Assembly: GCF_043641665.1 (NCBI RefSeq)
Contig: NC_092203.1
Location: 1,364,001-1,428,000 of the forward strand
Source of the DNA: Enoplosus armatus
Taxonomy: Eukaryota > Chordata > Actinopteri > Centrarchiformes > Enoplosidae
Length of the DNA stretch: 64,000 nt
Reading direction: 5' to 3'
The notes beneath the pieces were generated by a model that worked only from the letters and a program-made list of their open reading frames with translations, did no database searches and had not been told where the DNA came from. Shown here piece after piece: positions 1 to 12,700 of the stretch; the first letter of the stretch is position 1, and every line of letters begins with the position of its first letter. The translations under genes and the position numbers were made by a program.

Positions 1-444
1 AAAAAAAAAAAGCCTTGGGACGTGGACCTTTGGGCTACAGGATCCCCCAGAGAGAGGGACACAGCAAAGGGGGACCCACAGAGTGTTTGACTTTTGCTGC
101 AACGACGACTTCGAAGATACAAGCGTGTTCATTAATCAGTGAGCTTATGGAGGTGCTGGATTTCTCTTCAGACAGATCCAGGACGGCCCGTTTGCCCCTG
201 GCTCCAGTCTTTGCGCTAGGCCTGGATAACCTCTCCTGGCTCTACGTCATGCTCGGCGCACGAGACGCGAGAGTGAGTGCTGATCGTCTCGCTTGACTCT
301 CGGCAGGAACGCCGAACTCTTCCTTTAAAGGATCCTTTGAACTTTGTGGGCTAAATTCGTCCTTTGGCTGCAGGTGAAAACATCTTGCTTCACTTGTCTG
401 TCTCATTCTGATACTGTGTGTGTGTGCGTGTGTGTGTGTGTTAC
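1..444 (-). other. Start of dmd intron 39 (partial)
   Basis: Nothing here matches exon 40. There is a TG array (about 415-441, CA in the transcript) next to the exon 39 donor. No other feature is recognised. Confidence 0.6.
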
Positions 445-579
445 CTTGACGGTGTTGTACTTGCTGTTGAGCTGGTTGTGTTTCAGTCTGATCTGCTCCC
501 TCTTGTCCTGATCCGGAACTCTCTTCTGTAGATTCTCCCCCTTCAACAGCAACTCCTTCACTGCACCTTCCTCACAGTC
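445..579 (-). CDS. dmd: dmd exon 39 (spectrin repeat 14), last exon in the window
   Basis: 135 bases against 138 in human, phase 0. It encodes [20 protein letters not shown] then [20 protein letters not shown] and YNTVK, matching human DNEGTVKELLQRGDNLQQRITDERKREEIKIKQQLLQTKHNALK. The donor AAG|GTAACA is followed by a CA array. Exon 40 is not in the window. Confidence 0.97.
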
Positions 580-811
580 CTACACAGCGCGCACACACAC
601 ACACACACACACACATTGTTTACGAGTGCACGCACAATATGAAAGGTGGCCATCATCCTTGTGTGTTTGTTTGTGCGTGTGAGACCTTGTCCTCCTGGAA
701 GTCCTCCTCCTTGAGGTTTTCCCCCTGTTTGACTTCCTCCTCCAGGAGCTCCAGCCAGATTTGTGCTTCACTGTGGTACTGCTCCAGCTCCTTGGCTGAC
801 GCTGCCGTCTG

Positions 812-852
<41 letters not shown>

Positions 853-1506
853 CCCGTGGCAAAGATGCACAGGCACAGAGAGAGACCCACGAGGAAAGGA
901 AGATCATTAGTGGCCGAGGGGAGGAAGTAAATTTACTCGGAAAAGTCGGAGCCGATTTAGGGTTTGAAGCAAATTTAGTGTGAGAGTTTGAAGTCTGTTA
1001 AGTGAGGGTTTAAAGTACGTTTAGCGAGAGAGTTTGAAGTCTATTCAGTGAGTCAATTTAGGGGGAGCTTGGAGTAAATTTACTGAGTTGGAGTCTGTTT
1101 GGAGAGAGTCTGAAGTAAATGTATGGGGATAGTTGGATTATAGCATTTAGCAAGAGAGATGAAAGAGAAAGAGCGCATTTAAAGCTGCAACTGTTTACAA
1201 GTCAAAACAAACAACAACTGACGTGAATGAAATCTTATTAGACTGTGTGTGTGTGTGTGTGTGTGTGTGAGTGTGTTATTGCTGTTTCAGAGGGTATAAC
1301 TGTCTGTCTTCCCTCACCAGCCCAGAGGCGATGCGCTGCGCGATGGTGTCAAATCTCTTGTTGAGCTGCTCCACTTTGGGTCCCACCTGGGCCTGGCAGT
1401 TCTCCCCCCGGGTGGACATGAGCTCCTGGGCCAGAGCCCGCACCTCCTCCATCTTACCCCTCGTCAGCTCCAGCTCTGTGCGCAGCACCTGCGGGACGCA
1501 CAGAGA

Positions 1507-1567
<61 letters not shown>

Positions 1568-4500
1568 CTTTGAGAGCTGCGTCTGGTCAGAAATAAAGCT
1601 TGAGGCATGGTTTAAAGTTTCCGCCCCTTTTTGGGGTAACAGAAATGTCAGAGACCCAGCAGACCCAGGCTCGAGAAAAAAAATCACAAATACCTTTTGT
1701 GAAGACGATGAAAATGATTTCACACATTTAAAGAAAAAAGCGTTTTCAAATAGCTACACATCAGAAACGTACTTCCTGAATCTTTATTCACACTTCTTTT
1801 TGGCTTCACGAAAGTCACATATAAATGTCCAAAATTCAAAATGTTCAATTATCATTTTTGAATTAAAAAAATTCAAGTCGAGTTAAAAAACAAACAAACT
1901 GGCTGCTCAAATTGAAATGGTGAATTCCAATTTTGGAAACATCAGAAAAGACGATTCAATTCAAAAATGAATAAAGTTTTCAAGTGGAAGTTTCAATGCG
2001 ATAATTGGCCTCTCTCGACTTCCATATATAGGTGAAGCCTCTTCTTTGTGCGGTGTCTGGTGTATAATAAAAATCAATCATAAAAATAAAATGAAGGAAT
2101 GCAAATGGCACAAAACGTGCCTTTTCTTCTCTCCAATCTAATGTACACACAGACTCAAAGGTTCACAGCGATAACGAGAGGCGTTCCAACCTTAAGCGCG
2201 GCGTCGTTGGGTCCCTGGCTGTCCATCTCGCCCATCTTTGTCTCCGCTCCGTCGATCCATCCGTTCACTTCCTCTATCTCTCCATCCAACTTCTGCATCT
2301 GCCGCTGGTAGTCCTGAGAGAGAGAGCGAGAGAGAGAGAGAGAGAGAGAGAAAATGGGGGGGGGGGGGGGGGTATTCATAGAAGGTATTCATTTCTTGAG
2401 GCTGCACACAGTGACACTGCTACTGAGTTAATTTTAGAGAGTTTGCTGTATTTTTAGCACTGATAAGACAAATAAGTATCTAAGGTTTTTTTTTTCCTTT
2501 CTATTTCTGTCTCTGACCAGCAGCAGGTTGAGCCATTCTTCTGCTCTGGATGTGACTGCGATCCAGTTGCAGCGCAGCAGGCTGACTTTGTCGTCGACCA
2601 GGCCCCCGTGGCCCCGCAGCACCGCCTTGAGGGCCTCGGCGAGGTCCACCACGGCCTGCAGCTGCGGCTGACGCCTCTCCGTCTCCCCGTGGATGGACTG
2701 AGAGGTTGACGGGAGTATGGGGGGGGGGGGCGAGAGAAGAGGAGAGCCATGTAACCTTTGATCTCATGACAACATACAACCAAGGCGCACCGGTTGTGAC
2801 GTCTTGACGTGCGCGTGCCGTACCTGTGCCCATGCCACCTCAGCCTCCAGGTCGCTGGGCATCCCGTCCACGGCGGAGCGCCTGGTCAGCTCGGCGTCAG
2901 TGGCGGCGAGCCACTCCGTCAGCCCGTTCAGCTCCTTACGCAGCTTCCTTGACAACTTCAGACTTTTCTCCAGCTCCAGTTTACTCTCAGTTACCTACGC
3001 GCACGTAAAAAAAAGTCAAATCCACGTCTAAATCTGACTTGTATGATCGCGCGTGTGTGTGTGTGTCCTAACCTGTGATCCCAGCTGGTTGTAGAGCAGT
3101 TTCAAGGCGGTGACGCGGTCGTCCAGCTCTTTGGGCTGCTCCGTCTGCTGCTTCTGGACGATCTGTCGGCCCGTTTTTATCACCGTCTCCACCTCCCCTT
3201 TCACTTCACTCAGCACCTTGTACAACTTCTGTTTGACACAAAACAGACAGCACGGGGCTTAGCGTAGGATCGAGCCCCTCCATCCACCCATCCGTCCGTC
3301 CATCTGACGCCATTACCCACCATGCACTGCTCCAGCTGCGACTGCACCACGTCCTGCTCCACGCTGCCGATGTCCAGCATCCCCACCTGGCTTTTGACCC
3401 CAGCCAGCACGCGCTCGCAATCGGCCAGCCGAGCGTCGAAGTTGGCCGGCTTCTGGAAGAGCCGGAACTTCGTCCACACGTCAGTCAGCATTTTCTGTGG
3501 AAAGGCACAAGAGAGACACAAAACACGGACAATCAAACCTACGTGCAGTCGACAAATTCTCCGTGTTGGTGAAAATACTTCAAAACTAATTTTGACATGT
3601 GAGGGTGTTTTGTTTTCTTGTCTGTGACCAGATTCCTGGTCAGCTCAACTCCGGACCCCACCCTCCACTGATATGAGAATCAAACGTAGGCTCAGAGCTG
3701 CTGCTGCTGCTGCTGCTGCTGCTGGGCGGTAGCTACAGGCAAACAGCGTGAGGTGCCCAGGGCGCTGTGGAGGGGCAAGACAGCTGGGGGAGACAAGCAA
3801 GTGATCTGAATGCCAACGCATCCTCCGTGTTTACGGCGGACTGCGCATTCCACCTGCCCGGATCGGCCCCGTTTGGCAGAGGATCACACTCGCGCCTCTC
3901 CTGCGTACGTTACGCACAGCTGGCACGAGGCGGATGCCGTCGTTATTCATTTAAATCTCCTGACGAGACCCCAGGACTTAATGGTGATGGTTTAACTGAC
4001 CTTGTGGGCTTTCTGCACACTGGCGAGCCATGATATGGCTGTCTGGAGACCGATGTTTTGCATTTGGGCTAGTCTATGTGTACCGGTCTTTAAAGACAGA
4101 GGAGGAGCACAATTGAATGTATTAATTCGCCTGTATTTAACTGTTATAACCAGCAGTGCAGTATGCTAGCAGCTTCGGCATGGCAATAAAAAAAAAGCTA
4201 CCAATCAGCTGCCTGTGTACTGTCAGTCTCCTATTCTGTGCTGCCCCTCCCCCTTCAACATTTCAACACGCAAATAAACTTTTACTCCACGCATTCTTCT
4301 TCCCTGTCCAAACCTGGCGCCTACATTGCCCACAATGCAACTTTGTGACTCAGACCTGGGTGAGGTCTATCTGTCCCATGATCCTATTGGGCGGCTCCTT
4401 GGCCTGGTTCTTCTTCCTCATGTCCTCCAGGGTCGCGTCGTGGCCGCTCAGCTCCGACTGGATTTTCTGTTGAACACACACACACACACACACACACGTC

Positions 4501-4846
4501 AGGACAAATTATCCTCATGAGTTATAGCTTCTTCTTCTTTTTTTTTTTTTTTTTTACTCAAATGTATAAACATTTTGATCCAATACCAGAAATGGAGTAA
4601 ACTGAATAAGGTACATAAAGTTGAAATTGACTGATAGTGTACCTCCAACTGCTGACCACAAGGGGGCAGGAGGCATCAAGGAGAGAGGAGAGGGCGCTCA
4701 AAGGCTTTAATAACTCTCTCTCCCTCACACACACACACACACACACTCACTTGGTCTCTGTCACCCCTCTCTCTTTTTAAATACCAAGTGCCCTGTAATC
4801 ACATATGCTCATCCACACCACTCTAATCCAATCATTCTCCCACCTC

Positions 4847-4888
<42 letters not shown>

Positions 4889-4970
4889 GCGAGTGAGAGA
4901 GAGAGAGAAATGTCATCCTTTGCACTGGTGGTCCACAGCGCACGTGGGAGGTAATCTCTTCATCCCCTCC

Positions 4971-5033
<63 letters not shown>

Positions 5034-5334
5034 CTCTCTCTCTCTGTCACGTTTCCATCACTCATTCTATCATTGCAGGCCATTATTTCATGATCTACTG
5101 TCCGATTTGACTGGAAGGGGTGTGTGTGTGTGTGTGTGTGTGTGTCAGAGGGGACAAGGAGATTTGCAAGAGAATGAGTAGATGTTAGAGAGAGAGACAA
5201 AAAGACAGAGACAGGGTGTGTATGTGTGTGTGTGTGTGTGTGTGTGTTTGCTCCTCCTGTCTGTGTTGAAAGCAAAGGCTTAATTAGGACCACAGAGAGA
5301 AAAAGAGCATTTGCCATTCTCTCTTGGGTTCCTT

Positions 5335-5387
<53 letters not shown>

Positions 5388-6719
5388 GGAAGATGCGTAT
5401 TTTTGTCTGAAGTGTATTTCCACTCTCCTGTCCTTCTCTTCTCTCTCTATCTGTCCACACAGCTGTCTCTGTTAATGATTCAATCTGACGAGGCCGAAGG
5501 CTCGACAGAGTTCATGAGTCAAATAAAAAAAAAAAAACAACAACCCACAATTACTGATGACAAGTCGGCAACTTTACTTTCAAATACCGGCACTTTAAAA
5601 AAAAAAAATGATAACAAAAATCCAGCCAAGAAATATACAGCCGTCTCTGGGTCTGGCTGCTTCAGGGCATCTCCAGCCAATCGAGTCGGTTCTGGTTGTC
5701 ACAGTGAGGGCTGGTCAGGTGAAGTTTGGTTTGGTTAAATGTGGTGGGTTGTATTTGGTAGTGGGTCCCACTGGTTGGGTCCGGCAAAATCGGGTCGGGC
5801 GCGGTCATGTCCTGTCCATATTTCTCAGTCGGCTCAGCAAGTTTTATTTGGAGAATGTCAGCTTTTGAAAAGTTTTTGACAAGAGATTCGGGGCGTGTGT
5901 GGCTTTAACGGGTCCAGTGAGCTCCTCCAGGGCTAAAGGATAGGTGGGCTCCACCTCTAGGACGCCTGGGAACAAGTTACGGTCATCTTTTTTTAACAGC
6001 AAAAGTTGCAAAATCACAGTCTGCATACGTCGTTTTACTATTTTATGTGGCCTCCCCACGCAAATCTTCCACCAAAACAACACACTTTGGAGACCTTTCT
6101 CCAAAGGCTAAGCGAGACCAGATGGCCCTGTCCCGAGACACAAACGCAGATCCACACTGATGGCTACCTGAGCCTCCTGCGGTATCTGCTGGGCGTCGAT
6201 GTGGTCGGCCAGGTACGCGGTGAGGTGGCGGTCGGTGTTGGCCAGAGAATCCTGCATCTGCCGCAGTGCCTTGTCATTCTCCTGGGCCCACTGGACGCTC
6301 TTCTCCAGCTCCTTCTGCCTGAGTGCCGCCTAAGGGGGGTGGGGTGGGGGGGGGGGACAGGAAGCACACCTCGTCAAAAAAAATCACACACACGCAAACA
6401 CAGAAAGCGTACGGACTATAAATACAAGAAACATCCTGCGGGAAACACATCAGGAGATGTTTACATGCATTCCTACATTCAATTTTCCAGCTTATGTATA
6501 TAAAAGCAATTTCCCGTGACACAATAGCTTGAATAATCTCTTAGGAAATCTGGATAAGGTACCCATGAGATTCAGATAAGATGCATCTTTACAGAATCCT
6601 TCAGGGGGAGCTTGGGATATTTAATTCACATATTTAAACCTGTTATCTTGTTTACCATTAGTTTTTGCAGTCAGTGTGTAAAAAGCCTGGGCTGAATAAC
6701 ATCACAACCTCTACAATTG

Positions 6720-6770
<51 letters not shown>

Positions 6771-9700
6771 CCTACTACATTTCAGAGGCTGAAATTAGGC
6801 CGAGAGATGAGTTAAGGATGAGACTGCAAAATCCAAAGCAGGTGTCGAGAGCCTTCTTTTTGCGGGTGACAAATACTAACTAGAGCACCAAAAGTGGATT
6901 CATCCACCGCTGAAAATAGTCCCCAACAAAATGAGGAATTGAGGAAAATTGAGGAACGTTTGCTAAAAACTAAGGAAATTACTGAGTCTATATATTTGTG
7001 AGGCACAAACACATTGTTGGTTTGGGTCTTTTCACTGGATTTATAGCTGGTGAGCTAACGAGCTAGCCTAGCATGCTAGTGCCAGTCAGCAACAATAATT
7101 CCTTTTCTGTTTTCTCTGGACTGCTGTTTTGTTCTCAGATACATCATTTCAATCGACATAGTTTAACTGAAGAAGGAGAAAGCTCTTCAAGCTAACACGC
7201 TTTCTGACACTGTCACTTTGCAAGCTTGTTAGCTTGGTCGCTCACAGGGCAAGAAGTTATACACATTGTATTCAAAACTCCTCCTCAAGTATTCAAGTAT
7301 CCTGTCTCATAATCGTCTACAAACTATTCCTCTTTTGTGGAGCGGTTTAGACACAGACAGATTCAGTTAAAGAGAATGGTGCAACACAGCTAATAAGCTA
7401 CGGTAGCTTTCCTCCCAGCATGTGAATCCATTGAAACGAGTTGATTTAGCTGCGAAATTTCATGAATTTGAAACGCTGGTGACAAAGCCTTCGTCCTTTT
7501 AAAAACTGTTTGTTTTCTAGCCTGCGTAGGTCACAATCCCCTGACATGTACCTACAAACAAACACAAGCACACACACGCACAAGACAGGACTACATGTAC
7601 ACAAACACCCCCTCAACACCCCCCCACCCCACCCCATCCCCGCGTGTACCCTCTTGAAAGACGGACTCCGGGGCTTCTCTCTCATGTCGTCTCTGTGTGA
7701 CCGGCCACATCAAGGCCGCGGCGGCCGCCAACAACACCAAATGATAGCCAATGATCTTCTGGTGCCTGTTGTCAGCGAAGCGTCAGGGCGCCTGGCAACT
7801 ACTGAGGAGTTCCCGTTCTCCCTCTCCCCCCCGGTGACTGCCTACAAGATTAACTAATAAAAGGGGCCTATTACATCATAAACCTGCGTGAGCTCGAGTG
7901 TGTTCGAGGGAGACAGAGAGCGAGAGTGTGCGTGCGGTTGCAGGTGAGGATGCTAATCCCATACAGGGGGATAATGACTCCAAGTATAGCTCTGAGCCTA
8001 ACCCTTGTGTCGCACACAGTACTCCTAATGTGTCGTAGGGTTTTTATTGTGCTTTCTCGCTCCCATGTCTTCGTTGATAATGTATGAAATGAGAATTTGA
8101 GTCAGATTAAATATTTAGAAAAACATTGATAACAACCTTGCCTGTGGCGATGTACTCCATTTCCCTGGCAATTGTCGGCTCATGAATACATATTCTCATT
8201 AAACACTCAGTTTTGCCTTATTACTTATTTCTCTCTCTCACACACACGCGCTGACGCTCAGTCACGAACGCAGTGGTTGTGAACAAGGGAGATAGAGGAT
8301 CGCTGTTTGCTTAACTGCCTCGTGCTGGAAAACGCCGTCGGCGGAGCGCGAGCAGCGTTCCTCGCGCCGCACTTATTGGTTTTCAGCCGTTACAAGAAGC
8401 TGAAATTAAAATGGCAAACATGCCTCTTTGATCTGAAGAAATGTGAGACAACACTTCTTGCGTGCGCTTGGCTGGCTTTATCTCCACACGAGTTTTAAAG
8501 TGGGACGTCGATATAATGAGATTATATACTTATTCCAGTGTCTCGGCGTTTACTTGGACCCCTGCGCCCGTTGGAAGTTGGCTCCATCTGATGCCGGGGA
8601 AGTGTCGACGTTCAGCTATTTGGCTCTCGCACTTTTCTTTGGATAAGAAGTAGGAAATAGATAAGAAACAGATCTTTTTTTTTTATGCCTAACTTTGGTG
8701 TGAATTAAATCTCCAATTTTTAGGTCATATTGGCAATCAAAGTAGCGTCAATGCCAGATGGAGTAAGTAGGCTTCATTCTGGTGTTTGCAAAGTCATATA
8801 AGCCGGACTGATGATGTTGACTTGATGATACCCTGTGGAGTTTTTTTTGTAAACAAACAAAGTTTTGTAAACTAACAAAAGTGTTCAATGCATTTCCTTC
8901 CTGATAAAACATCTGCACAGCCGATGTTTGGAAGAACTTGTGATTCTATACAGTCTGTCGTCTCCTTTGACTTGTTGTTGGCGCATAGCTTCGTTTCGTG
9001 ACGCATTGCGGCAAACCGGCTGTCGATCAGCTAAAAAAACGAGGGTCACACGAGGATTCACACGCAGACACAACATTGCTTCATAGCGCCACGAATGGTC
9101 GAAAACTCCACAATGGACCTTTAGATCCCATATTTTCCTTGTTGGGTTTCTTATATATTATATTTTTTTTAATCTCTAGGTAATTTCATGAGCATAGGGC
9201 TGTTTATTGAACCGTAAAACACTTTTGGTAGCAAGCCCGTAGCACTGAGTACTGTCAAGAACTGTTAAGAAAAATATATTTGACACCAAACATGCCTGGT
9301 CGAGTTTTAATCTTGTTTACTCATCCTGGGATCAGATAGTAACTGTTCCAAATTTGGCCAGCTGCAGACTATTATTATTACTACGTTGGCAAAAATAAAT
9401 CATGTATGGCTGAAAATGTTTGAACATCAGCAGTGTTTCGTATGAGTTTCTTTCCACCCTACATGTCTGCCGTGAAAAAGGACGGCACATTGCTTTTAGT
9501 TTTAATTACACTAGTTTTAATGTTTTAACTGTTTGTTTAAAGTAACTACTTGTAAAACGCATCTATATTTTATTCATTCTGCATAACAAGAAGTTCTAAA
9601 AGCTCAAAAGTTATTCATTTACCACAAAAGTTGTGACTAAAGCTGTCTAAGAACTTTTTTTATCTTGTTTGAACATATTTGAAAAGCTAGCTCGCTAAAG

Positions 9701-12700
9701 TTAGCTACCGCTAGCTTGATAAGGTTTTCTACACAGCCTGTGCGGAACGTTTGTCAGCAAGAATTAACGGCGCTGTTCGTGACTCAAAGCTGCGGTGGCT
9801 ACTTCAGAGAGGCTAACATTTGAATCTGCCGGAATCTGAGATGAATTCAGGTCGCTAGCTAGCTTGTCGCCGAGCATTTTAGTGATCTGATGCTAACTCT
9901 ACGCTGCTAACTGGGTTTTTTTTTGCGCTGGTTTGAATTGCATTCATCAGTAAAACTTCATTGTATTATTTTTTTAAAACAAATTATGCAAGTATGTATT
10001 ATCAGTTGGCATTCGTCAGCGACAATCTTTTGAATGTTTTGATGTTTCTAATGTTTAGAAATATCTTTTATCAGAACTCAGGAATTAAGTTAAGGGTAAA
10101 CTGCCAACAAGTTCAGAGAATCACTGCTTCCTGTTATGCCTGAATAGATAAAACTTTATAATTCCAAGATGAAGAAAACTCCATTTTAAATGTGTTAGAG
10201 TTTGATATCATGTGTTTAGAGACCATTTAGGTCTTCATGAATACCAGAGAGCCTCGCTGCGCTGTCCGTGATGCTAGGATCAAAATCTCAAAACCACGCA
10301 GACGGACCTCATAAACTCCTCGTTCGATGTCTCGTCTTCATCTAAAAATCATCTACATTACAGTCTCTAAACCCGGCCACAAAACCATCCTGGGCATTTG
10401 ACAGTGCGCTCGTCGAAACGGCACTGACCACGTCAGAAAAAGAAGATTTAAAAAAGGAAAAAAAGAAAAGAAAAAAAGGGGGGGAAAACATTAAGACAAT
10501 ATCTTGGTCTCTGTGTGCTTTTGCTCCTCCATCTGTCTTTTCCAGAGATACTCACAAACAACCGCGTCCTGTCTCTGAGCTCCTCGTCCCCTTTATAGAT
10601 GACAAACAAACAGGGCTCCGAGCCGCCCGGCCTCACCTCACATGCGTGCATGCTGACACACACACACACACACACACACACCGAAACAAAGGACACCAGC
10701 TTCTGTGTTGCCTTCAAACACACACACAACACACACAGTGACACTTCCTCCCCCCCCAAAAAAAAAAAATACAAAAAGTCTGAAAAAGAAGACTGTGTCT
10801 CACACACACGCACACACACACATACTGTCTCTGATGGGTAGACAAACAAAGGGAGGCTTATCAGGCTGCAAGGAGAACATTAATCTGGTGCTATTGTGAG
10901 GAGGATCAACCCAGCAGGCGATGAGTGTGTGTCTCTGTGTGTGTGTGTGTGCGTGTGCGCAAGTGTGTCACTGAGGATCACCAACGAGAGGCTGAGAATG
11001 TATCGCTGCCACTGGCAATGGCTGATGATGGTTTGGGAGGAAGGAGGAGGAGGAGGAGGAAGGGAATTAAAGGGAGAAAGAAGAGGAGAAGATATAAAGA
11101 AGGGAGGGTTAAGGGAAGGAGAGGATATGGATCTGAGTCGAGCCGCAAATGAGGATTACTTTCATTATTAATCCATTAAGCTATTTTCTCAATTAATCAA
11201 TGAATTGTTTGGTCTAAAAATGAAAATGTCAGAAAATAAAAAATTCTGCAGAGCAACGATACTGTTGTCTGGATGATTACTCAGATCTGCCAGCCACTCT
11301 CAGCAGCCAGATGTATTTATACATGTGACATGTACTCGTGTCTCCAAGTGTACACTTTTGGGCCTGTATGGTGCCATAGATTGTTTTATTGTTATTCATT
11401 GGTCCACCCATAAAACAGAATTCCCAGCGTGCCATCTGACTGTGCTTCAAAAACTGACACTGTGCGTCTTTGTGCAGAGCGAGGAGGAGCTGATTACGCT
11501 GGAATAAAAACTGCATCGCACAGCACAGCTGGACCTCACTGCACGCGCGCTTTGCCTTACCCTCGCCATGAGTTCGTCCCATCGCGCGTTGAAAGCGTCC
11601 AGCTTCTGCTGTATCAGTTCGTCCAGGACGCCTCCGTCCATCAGCGTCTGGGCCAGCTCCCGAATCTGGTTCCTGTTGTCCTCCGGGTGCCGCAGAAGAA
11701 CCTCCAGACTCTGTGCACACACACACACACGCGCCAAATATCATCAATCACATTTTCACAGACGAATCCGACGCCACATAAAGCGCATTCTTATTCCACC
11801 ATACCGACTTCTGGATTTTTTTCCCTTCCCTTTTTTTTTTTTTTTTTGCATACAAACTGATTTTGTTGGTGTCAGATGAACACGCAGGATAAGAGCGTAG
11901 AGGCTAAAAGAGGTCAATTAGTCCTTGTTCGCCTGACCTCGGTGCTTAACAGCTTTTCACATCTCCTTAAATCCCCCGAATAAGGTCCGTTTGGCTGGTG
12001 CCAGCGGAGCGTTTAGCAGAGCAAAATACAGCTGAGTGGGCACTTATTTTGCATTTTTGCTGCTCTGTGCTAACTTAAATGAAAGAATGCATCCTGGTCT
12101 AGAGGCTTCAAGCTTTCCGCATTGTTTAATCTCGCCCGAATCCCCGAACGTAACATCTAAGGCAATCTGCAAAAGCCCAGTTTAAGCAAATGAACAAATT
12201 AGTTAACGCGTAAGCCTTTCACTTGATTTCCTGAGGAAGGCCGGTAAACCCGGATGATTAACCAGATTTTTTTTTTCATTTTCCTTCATGAGATGAAAAT
12301 CAGAAGTGGCCACACGTCACATCTTTCCTCTGAGTGATGGATCAGGAAACCAGAGAGCTGAGCGCAGAGAGAGACTTTCACAGACTCACAGACTTCACAG
12401 TCTCCAGCACAGACACACATCAGTTTAGCGGCGGAACATGTTTTTTTTGGTTTGTGGGAGGATTGACCCTGTGACCAATAATGAGATCACTGCTCAGTGC
12501 ACCTCTGTGCGATTTTAAGCAGGCTAAACTGCTCAAAAATACCCCCCCCCCCCCCGTGACCCGAAAGAGACATGAGCTCCCCAGAAAGCCTCATTTAGAG
12601 GGGAGCTCTAAAATATCGTATTTTTTGGGTGATCTTCTGCATACATTTACATTTTCCTGTATATTTAAATTCCTAAAACTATTATAATAGATAATTCATG

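Larger units (their letters stand above)
6330..11560 (-). other. dmd intron 29
   Basis: A 5.2-kb intron holding the candidate Dp260 first exon (7650-7685). It also holds a CA array (about 6723-6769), a reverse-orientation fragment of the common dispersed repeat (about 6884-6970), and TAGC-rich repeat-like sequence (7045-7260 and 9680-9910). A CA/TG-rich stretch (10655-10960) and a purine-rich patch (11035-11120) complete it. No other coding exon was recognised. Confidence 0.65.

Noticed and set aside
1..444. Exon 40 of dmd
   Set aside because: Looked for sequence like the human SQRRKKALEISHQWYQYKR block on the minus strand; none is present.
3810..4033. GC-rich frames in intron 31 as an alternative exon
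   Set aside because: Plus-strand frames only, no match to dystrophin, no convincing splice sites on the minus strand.
4913..5383. Long minus-strand open frame rich in Cys-Val and Thr-His
   Set aside because: It is a translation of CA/TG and GA arrays; the same holds for frames at 10448-10849, 14547-14837 and 54757-55281 outside the true exon parts.
6330..11560. A first exon for the other Dp260 form (human start MTEIILLIFF)
   Set aside because: No minus-strand ATG frame of that type with a phase-0 donor was found.
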